27,000 bases of DNA from Neocallimastix lanati (nom. inval.) (taxonomy: Eukaryota > Neocallimastigomycota > Neocallimastigomycetes > Neocallimastigales > Neocallimastigaceae). A program made the position numbers and the translations under genes. The notes under the pieces were generated by a model, which saw nothing but the letters and a program-made list of their open reading frames with translations, did no database searches and was not told the origin of the DNA. Each line of letters opens with the position of its first letter. Position 1 is the first letter of the stretch. Positions 10,885 to 27,000 of this stretch are shown here, in pieces. The stretch is taken from assembly GCA_016946835.1 (NCBI GenBank), contig JACVTC010000014.1, positions 64,001 to 91,000 of the forward strand. Reading direction: 5' to 3'.

Positions 10885-11447
10885 TATTTATAAATACTAT
10901 GAGTACAACCTAGAGACATTTAATATTCAATATTTATAGGTCAGTATAAGCTTATATAACTCGTTGTACAGCCTCAATAGTTGGTAATTGGCTCTACCAC
11001 TTAGGCGCCTACCTTTGTTTTTTAATCTCTACACAAGGAAAGTACTGAATTGTATTTCTTAACATACTCATATGTAAACAACGCTGAAATATGGCTTGAA
11101 TCAGGTCAGGAGACTTCCATACTTTTCATCAAAATTGACAAATAGCTATGTTCCTCTCGATTAACTTGATTTGTTAGTACATGTAATGTATTATAATATT
11201 CTTTGCTTATCCTAAATGTGAAGTAATCTTACAAGGTCTGAATAGAGTCCGAGACAATATGTAAATTATCCTTACTATGGTCAGCAAACTTCCAATTTCA
11301 TTTGTAGGAAAAATCCAGGGTAAGAAGAAAATACCCCACATAAATTAAGAAGGTATTCGCAGGGACCATCCAGAAACCTTTTGTGTATTAGCCCCTTAGT
11401 ACTAACCACCAGGATAAAAACCGGAAAGACACCAAAAAAAGAAAGCT
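10885..11447 (-). other. Higher-GC island with broken minus-strand frame
   Basis: About 560 bp of clearly higher GC than the surroundings. On minus, one frame is largely open for over 120 codons with a few stops: it includes HSKDNLHIVSDSIQTL, then a stop, then ISKEYYNTLHVLTNQVNREE and SYLSILMKSMEVS, another stop, then SHISALFTYEYVKKYNSVL. A second frame continues with RRLSGRANYQLLRLYNELY. This looks like a decayed coding sequence, perhaps of a mobile element, but I cannot place it in a family. It could equally be a non-coding repeat with a lucky frame. Confidence 0.4.
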
Positions 11448-11974
11448 AATTAATAAAACTTAACATAATAATTTAAATAAAAAAAAATTTTAAATATTTA
11501 TTAAAAATTCTTATTGATATTATTATTAATTACTATTTATTATTATTCTAATCATATTACAATTATTAGAATATTAGAATATATCAGTATCATTTAAAAG
11601 CTATTATACTATAATATGTACTATTAATAAATTATAATATATAAATATTTTATTTTACTTCCCAATAAAAAAAAATATCAATTAATATCTAAAATACATA
11701 CTTAGTTATATATAATACAGTATAATTTAATATATAGTAAAATTTATTTTATTTCTACTGAATATATATATATTTAAAAAAAAATACAAAAAAAAAGTGG
11801 AATATCTTTATTAAGTGATGATCTAAGATTTATCTATTTTTGGAAAGCAAAATAAAAAATACTTCATTTATTTTTCATATTTATATTAATAATAATTATT
11901 AAATTAGATAAATAAATATTTTGGTGATTTTGTTTTAAATATTTTCTTATATTTATTATAATCATTTTATACTA

Positions 11975-12065
11975 TATTATTTAATTATATATTATTTAAT
12001 TATATATTATTTAATTATATTATATATTATTTAGTTATATATTATTAAATTATATTATATATTAT
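11975..12065. repeat. 15-nt tandem repeat
   Basis: The unit ATTATTTAATTATAT repeats about three times exactly, followed by two or more variant copies with G or A changes and an extra TATAT insertion. Confidence 0.75.
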
Positions 12066-12196
12066 ATATTTATCATTTGTTAAATTCAATTTTTGTATTT
12101 CTAAATATATAATATTTTATATTTCTATTTGTCAATATTTTATATAGCTATGGTTAATATTTTGTTTTAATATCATCATTATTCAATTATTTATAA

Positions 12197-12394
12197 TTTA
12201 TTATTTATAATTTATTATTTATTATTTATTATTTATTATTCATTATTTATTATTTATTATTTATTATTTATTATTTATTATTTATTATTTATTATTTATT
12301 ATTTTATTATTTATTATTTATTATTTATTATTTATTATTTATTATTAATTATTTATTATTAATTATTCAATTATTTATTATTTATTATTTATTA
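12197..12394 (-). repeat. TTTATTA heptad tandem array (inverted relative to 9.9 kb)
   Basis: About 25 or more copies of TTTATTA with few interruptions (C at 12,241, extra T near 12,304, AATTATT steps near 12,345-12,370). It is the reverse complement of the TAATAAA array at 9,871-10,026. Confidence 0.85.
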
Positions 12395-12607
12395 ATATTT
12401 AATATTTAATATTTAATATTTATTAATTATTATTCATATTTTAAAATTTTTATGATTATTTTAAAAAAGAAATATAATTATATTCCATTCTTATCATTTA
12501 AATATATAGGAAGTTCCATAAATTGAAATTAGATATTTTATATTCATAGATATTAGAATGTCATATGACATAAATATATTTTTATACCATTAAAATATTT
12601 TGCTTTA

Positions 12608-12720
12608 GTTTCAATTTTAATTTTAATTTTAATTTTTTTTTTAATTTTAATTTCAATTTTTTTTTAATTTTAATTTCAATTTTAATATTAATATTAATTT
12701 TAATTTAAATTTTTTTTTAA
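12608..12720. repeat. TTTTAA-type hexamer array
   Basis: Imperfect TTTTAA repeats with a recurring TTTCAA variant and two longer T runs; within it a longer unit ending TTTTAATTTCAATTTT recurs. Confidence 0.7.
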
Positions 12721-12887
12721 TAAAAACAATTATAGAAATTTAAAATTTGTTGGGATTGTTAGTTATTTTCATCTATACTAGGATGCTTACTATATATTCA
12801 ATTTGTTTTTATTTTTTTAAGCTTCATATGTATGAAATAAATAATATATCATACTACATAAAATGAAAAGAACACAAAATCTTTATG

Positions 12888-12889
12888 AA

Positions 12890-12951
<62 letters not shown>

Positions 12952-12960
12952 TAAAAATAA
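12888..12960. repeat. AAT trinucleotide array
   Basis: About 20 uninterrupted AAT units, then AAAAAT-type units. The same triplet expands into poly-Asn in the GTPase gene downstream; here it is intergenic. Confidence 0.85.
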
Positions 12961-13036
12961 ATTTTAATATTCATAATTTATTAAAAATTATATATTTTTC
13001 TTTTTATTATTATTTTGTTTTATTTTATTTTATTTA

Positions 13037-13330
13037 ATCTGTTCTTTCTTATTTAATATTCAACTATTTATTTTATTTTATTTATTAATAATCTATTTTT
13101 TATTTATTTTATATTATTATATTATATTTATTTTTATTAATTCTTTACTCTTTTATATTACATCATTATTTATTTTATTTTATTTTATTTTATCTTATCT
13201 TATTTTATTTTATATACTTGTACTTTTATATTGTTACATTCTTTAATTATTTTATTTTATTTTATTTTTATTAATACTTTACTCTTTTATATTACTTCAC
13301 TACTAATTTTATTTTATTTTATTAGCTGTA
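13037..13330. repeat. Degenerate tandem repeat, about 60-80 bp units
   Basis: Two closely matching units, 13,131-13,188 and 13,265-13,321, each read TTTTTATTAA, then CTTTACTCTTTTATATTAC, then a TTTTA pentamer run. Two more diverged units can be seen at about 13,037-13,085 and 13,213-13,264. Confidence 0.65.
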
Positions 13331-15134
13331 ACTATCAAGTCAAAAGTTTTATCCAAATAATTTATATTCTAATATATGGTTATATTTATTAATTAATATA
13401 TTATTTAATTTTAATTATTATTTTTTTTTTTTTTATTGTTATTCAATTTTTATGTAACCATTTAAAGAAATAGAATATTTTATTGGATGTAAGTAGAGTA
13501 TAATTTAATTTATATTATATAATGTTTTATTTTAAAGAATTAGTTGTTATTGATTTTATTATAAAGGAAATATATTATGATTATAGTTATATATATATTT
13601 TTATATTTTTATTTTTAATTAAATTGTTATTTAAAATATTCTTCTGGAAATATAAAAAATATAAATATAAATATAAATATATATATTAAAATAAATATAT
13701 AAATATAAATATGAATTTAAAATTAAATAAGTTTTAAATGTAAAATGAGATAAATAAATATATAAATATCAAAAAAATACAATTTATAATGAATAAATAT
13801 AATTATCAAATAAGTATAAATATCAAAAAAAAATATTATTTATTATAAATAAATAAATAAATAAATAAATATTATTATTAAAGAAGTATAAATATAATTT
13901 TCAAATAAGATAATAAAAATGAAATGAAAAAAGTTAAATTTTTTATCAAAAATTTCAATCATATATATATATATATATTTTTTTTGAATATCTATCAATC
14001 CATTTCATCATATATTAATTTAAATTTACAATATAATAATAATAATATAAAATAATACAATATATACCAAAACTTAATTAATACCAATATATTGTAATAT
14101 ATAATTAAAAGACAAAATAATTTTATTTTTTGGATAAATATAATTAACAATATATTATGTAATAAATGTATTATACAAATAATATAAAATAACAGAATAT
14201 TATTTATTATTTATTGATTTTACTTTTTTTCTTCTCTTTAAAATTATTTAATCACATAACCATTTGTTAATATAATTTTTTGTTTTATTAGTTAATTTAT
14301 TTATTTATTTTATTTTATTTTTTTTTTTTTTTGAAAAAAAAAAAGATACTCTATTTCACTTATTTTTTTTTCTTTTTTTCTCTTTATATTTTTTTTTCTT
14401 TAATTCTAGAATTATAAGATGTGCTTTTATATTAAATAATTGTTTTATTTATCATTAACTTTTTTATATTAAATATAGATGTACTTTTAATTTAATTAAT
14501 GTACATTTTTATTTTTGTAAATTATTAATTTTAGATATTACCTATAATTCAAGTGTTTTTTAATAGTATTTGATAATTTATATTTAACAAATAAGCAAAC
14601 AAACAAAGCAAAGCAAAACAAAAATAAAAACTAAACAAAAAAAAATAAAAACTGTATTCTAATTTAAAAATATAATAATAATAAATAATAATAAGAGGAT
14701 AAATATCAAAAAATAAAAATAAATGTATATTATTTTTTATTAAGAATATTTACATAATATATAAAAAATAAAAACGTTTTCGAAAACTTCTATTTTATTT
14801 AATTAGTAAGACAAAACAGAACAAATACAAATAAAATAAAAATCTTTATTTTGTCTAATAATAAAATAAAAATTAAAAATAATATGTAGTAATTATATAA
14901 TAAGGAAATAGATAAAAATTAAATATTAAGTAAAAGAATATTTTTTTAATCAAGTATAATTTTTGAATAAACTTATTTTATATCAATAAATTATATAAAA
15001 AGAAAAAAAGAATAACCGTAGTTGTAACTATTTTAAGTAAATGTAATTACAATAGATTTAAATTATAAAATACAATTTAGAATATTAAATTATTATTGTA
15101 AGTATTGTATATTTAAAAAGAGATTATTTTCGAA

Positions 15135-15165
<31 letters not shown>

Positions 15166-15842
15166 ATATATTTTTTTTTTAAATATTGATAAACTTCTAA
15201 GTAATATATATAAAAAGTATATTATTTATTGATATCAAAAATTTATTTATAATTTAATAATTTATAATATTAAGATTTTATTACTAACATATGTATATTA
15301 TATTGATAATGTTTTTATTTAATAAAATTGAAAATAGGGAATAAATTTTCTTTAATTCAGTAAAGAAAAAGATAAAAGAAAAAAAAAAAAATTATGAAAT
15401 CATAATTGAAAGTCGTGTCTTATTTAATATTTTTTTTAATAAAAAGAATTTACTGTATATTGTAAATTTTGAAATCAAATCATATATTATCTTAATATAA
15501 TACCATATTAAATGATATTAAGTGATATGTATAGATATATATTTAAAAAAATTTTTTTAAAAAAAAAGGGTTAATATTAATATATATAATTTTTTCTAAT
15601 ATTATTAATATATATTAAATATATATTTATAAGATATTATAAAGTTTTTAAAGCTTAAATACAGTGTTTCAAAATATATTATTATTTATTATCCTCAATT
15701 TATTTTATTTTAGATTATTTTTTTTTTTTTTTTTTTTTTTTTTTATTTTTTCATTAAAATAAAAAAAAAGTAATATTAAAAAAAAATAACGTTACAGCTG
15801 ATAAATTTAAATAATAGAGTATTTATTATTGTTAAAATAATT

Positions 15843-20359
<4,517 letters not shown>

Positions 20360-20782
20360 GTTTTTGTTTTTATTTTTGCTTTTATTTTTGTTTTTTTTTA
20401 TTTTTTTTTTCTGTTTTAATTTTATTATTATTATTTTTCGTATTTTTGTATTTTTGTAATTTTGTATTTTTTATTTTTATTTTTTTTTTCTATTTTTATT
20501 ACTATTTTGATTTTGATTTGATTTGATCTGTTATTTATTTATTTTTTTTTTTTAAATTTTTAATTTTTATTTTTTCATTATCCATCTTTTTACTTTTTTC
20601 TTTTTTATTTTACATTAATTTTATTTTAATAAATGTATTTTATTTAATTTAAATTATAGAATAATTAAATAAAGGGAATAAAATAAATCAAATTATTAGA
20701 ATTATTTTTATTCTTATTATTTTCTTTATAATAAAATTTTTTTAATTTAAATTTTTAAAAATTTATGGGTTATTTATTTTAA

Positions 20783-20816
<34 letters not shown>

Positions 20817-21037
20817 AATAAACATTTTTTTTTATAATATATAACAAAATTTTTTAGAAATAAATAAATATTTATTTTTTTTATATTTAATAAGTAAATA
20901 TATATATATTAAGTAAAAATTATAAAAAAAAAAAAAAAAAAAAGTAAATGCTAATAGTAAGATAGATGATGCTTAATTATATAAATATAATATTATTTGA
21001 AAGTTGAAATAGAATATGAAAAAAAAAAAAAAATATA

Positions 21038-21068
<31 letters not shown>

Positions 21069-21073
21069 AAACT

Positions 21074-21109
<36 letters not shown>

Positions 21110-21295
21110 ATTAGAACATATAAAAAATAATATATATGTATAAAAAAAAAGTAAAAATAAAAAATTAATCATAATAATAATTATTCATTTATATTCTAAA
21201 AATATGGGAAAAAAATTAATAATAAAAAATAAATAAATAAAATTTGAATCTTTATTAATATATGATGGTATATATAAATTGAATTTTTTTTTTTT
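20360..21295. other. Intergenic region between convergent genes
   Basis: Presumed 3' UTRs and terminators of the GTPase gene (from the left) and the nine-exon gene (from the right). It is T-rich just after the GTPase stop (TATTTTTG-like units), then A/T runs, AAAT repeats at about 21,035-21,068 and a 27-A run at about 21,080-21,106. AATAAA-type signals are too frequent here to single one out. Confidence 0.6.
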
Positions 21296-25226
<3,931 letters not shown>

Positions 25227-26091
25227 TTATATAAACTATATCTATAAAAATATAATATTATATTATTTTTAATATAATTTTTAAATGATTACTTTGTTTT
25301 AAAAATTAACAATAAAATATAAAGAGGAAGAAATAAAACAAAACAAAAATAAAATAAAATAAAAACAAAACTAAACTAAACAAAACAAAACAAAACAAAA
25401 TAAAATAAAATAAAAATTAAAAAAATTTTAAAAAAAATTTTTTTTTTTCCAAAATTTTAATTTTTAATATTTTTGAAAAAATTTTTTTAAAAAAAATAAT
25501 AAAAATGATGGTAGTAATAGATAATAATAATAAAAATGACTTTTATACCTTTATATTATATTTTTTTTTAAATTAAAGCAGATTTATTATAAAGTTTTTC
25601 TTATTTTACTTTATATTTTATATATATATATTTTTGTTGTTTTTAATGTTTTTTTCTTTTTTAATATGAAAATAATATATTAAAAAAAAATAATATATTA
25701 AAAAAAAATAAAATACAATAAAAAAAAAATTTTCCGGTAATATATTATATCTTTTTGAAAAATCACAAACTTTATTAAATAATAAAAAAAATTTTTTTTT
25801 TTTTTTTAATTAATAAATTTTTGTTTAATATTTAATAAATTAATTTATAAACAATAATAAGTTAGATAATCATTAATTATTCAATAGATGAATTTATCAT
25901 CAAATATTTAAATCGACTTTAACTATTATCCTTCTCAATATTAACCTATTATTTAAAGCAAATTTTAATAAAGTATAAATAAATAATTTAATAAATTAAC
26001 AAATAAATAATAAATAATTGAGTAATATATTAATATGAATAATGATTTTAATTAATAAATAAAACATTTTAATATTTATATTTTAAATTTT

Positions 26092-26125
<34 letters not shown>

Positions 26126-26232
26126 TTTAATTACATAAAGTTAATGTTTTTTGTTAGAAATAAAGTTTATAATATTTAATATATATATTTACTTCTTAAA
26201 TTTAGTTAATAGTAAATTATAATTAAATGTAT
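25227..26232. other. AT-rich DNA between the nine-exon gene and the copia element
   Basis: Presumed upstream region of the minus-strand gene. It holds AAAAC/AAAAT pentamer repeats (25,330-25,415), dense A/T runs (25,420-25,500, 25,675-25,730) and a 25-T run at about 26,096-26,120. No coding frame is supportable. Confidence 0.6.
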
Positions 26233-26381
26233 TGTAATTATGGCTTAACTATTATGTACATTGTATGGTAAACATATTGTAGCAGTATAGGATATTCATG
26301 TAATAATTAATGAAATATATATAAATTAATCTCGAATTAATAATAAATAAAATAAATAAATAAAGTAATCTCAAGATTACA
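26233..26381 (+). mobile_element. Candidate 5' LTR of the copia element
   Basis: The segment begins TGTAATTATGG and ends AAGATTACA, giving 6-bp terminal inverted repeats TGTAAT/ATTACA with TG...CA ends, as LTRs have. It sits 124 bp before the gag start. No primer binding site could be matched to a tRNA after 26,381, and the 3' LTR is outside the window, so the limits are a guess. Confidence 0.25.
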
Positions 26382-26505
26382 TTCAATTAATAAAAGATTA
26401 AGAGTCTCAGTGACTTTACTTAAAATTGAGTGTTTAGCAAATATACCTCGTATTAATATAAAAAATATTTAAATAAAAAATATTTAAGGTTTCAAAAAAA
26501 TTGAA

Positions 26506-27000
26506 ATGACAGATAAAGGCAAAGGAGGCCAAGTAGCCACTAAGACTATTTTCAATAGGGGCAACTTCAGGCTATGGAGCAAAGAAATGAAACTGTTACT
26601 GAACTACCATGGACTTAAAAAATATATTACGAAAGAAACTTTCAAATTCGTAAGGAGCTACGAGATACCAAAGGGTGAAGAAACCAAATATAAAAAAGTT
26701 GAAGACCCTAGTGTGTACTACATAAAAATGGAAATAACAGATGAACAAATAGAATCAGACAATGAAACAAAATTCTACTTTAACAATAGTATTTCAGAAG
26801 AAATAAAGCAGAGTCTTAACTTTGACACCCGGACTGCATACCAGATATGCAAAATTATAGAGGGAATGAATATCAAAGGAAAAGAAGAAAGAATTATTGA
26901 AATTAAGGACCAATTAGAGAACATTACTTATGACCCGGAAAATGATATTAGCTTATTTATATACGAATTAAATATGTTATTTGATGAGTTAGAGGACCTA
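26506..27000 (+). CDS. gag: Ty1/copia gag, 5' part, cut by the window edge
   Basis: Open frame of 165 codons from ATG 26,506 to the window end with no stop. It begins MTDKGKGGQVATKTIFNRGN and continues FRLWSKEMKLLLNYHGLKKYI, matching the N-terminal pattern of copia-type Gag (DUF4219/UBN2 families: GxNYxxWxxxMxxxLxxxxLxxxI). Residues near 90-165 (NNSISEEIKQSL, IKDQLENITY, FIYELNMLFDEL) match the helical UBN2 part in which Gag packs element RNA into virus-like particles. It would usually be followed by a zinc knuckle and pol, outside the window. Codons use more G and C than the host genes here. No damage is visible, so this copy may be young. The ATG is the first in frame after AT-rich leader sequence. 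Confidence 0.87.
   Translation, partial: MTDKGKGGQVATKTIFNRGNFRLWSKEMKLLLNYHGLKKYITKETFKFVRSYEIPKGEETKYKKVEDPSVYYIKMEITDEQIESDNETKFYFNNSISEEIKQSLNFDTRTAYQICKIIEGMNIKGKEERIIEIKDQLENITYDPENDISLFIYELNMLFDELEDL

Larger units (their letters stand above)
11448..15842. other. Long low-complexity intergenic region
   Basis: No gene is supportable in these 4.4 kb. It is dominated by simple repeats listed separately (15-mer, TTTATTA, TTTTAA, AAT, TTTTA and AAAT units). The last few hundred bases, with a 24-T run at about 15,720-15,743, form the presumed upstream region of the GTPase gene. No specific promoter element can be called in such AT-rich DNA. Confidence 0.6.

Noticed and set aside
10955-11020. 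tRNA- or SINE-like A box on minus (CGCCTAAGTGG)
   Set aside because: It matches the A-box consensus at most positions, but no B box (GGTTCGANTCC) or cloverleaf follows.

Overview
The window is extremely AT-rich eukaryotic DNA. It holds homopolymer T/A runs of up to 54 bases, AAT/TTA, TA and TTTATTA repeats, GT-AG introns and asparagine-rich proteins. This style fits an anaerobic gut fungus (Neocallimastigomycota) best. A dictyostelid-like amoebozoan is the main alternative. A Ty1/copia background and a possible flagellar-type gene lean towards the zoosporic fungus, but the assignment is inference.

Layout. (1) 1-505, minus: the 5' part of an unidentified two-exon-or-more gene that runs off the left edge. 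(2) 506-9,600: a gene-poor stretch with simple repeats, two long palindromes, a faint Ty3/gypsy integrase-like relic on plus (about 2,038-2,365) and a clear but heavily mutated Ty1/copia pol relic on minus (about 8,802 down to 6,285). The relic runs protease, linker, reverse transcriptase, RNase H, and the integrase core is missing. (3) 9,215-9,605 and 10,885-11,447: two islands of clearly higher GC with no identified gene. The second sits midway between two inverted arrays of a 7-bp repeat (9,871-10,026 and 12,197-12,394). (4) 11,450-15,840: low-complexity intergenic DNA. (5) 15,843-20,359, plus: a two-exon gene for a 1,403-residue Ras/Rap-like GTPase with a large insertion in the G domain, two poly-Asn tracts and a long Asn/Ser/Gln-rich tail. 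(6) 21,296-25,226, minus: a nine-exon gene for a 412-residue protein that I reconstructed by splice phase, convergent with the GTPase gene. It may be related to ciliary CLAMP-domain proteins, but weakly. (7) About 26,233 to the right edge, plus: the 5' end of a Ty1/copia element with an open gag frame starting at 26,506 and cut by the window edge.

No operon logic applies. The three host genes are independent and show no evident shared pathway. Two of the three host genes were only partly visible as long open frames; their exons were joined by matching intron phase. The strongest leads are the unusual GTPase and the reconstructed minus-strand gene. No clearly new system was proven.
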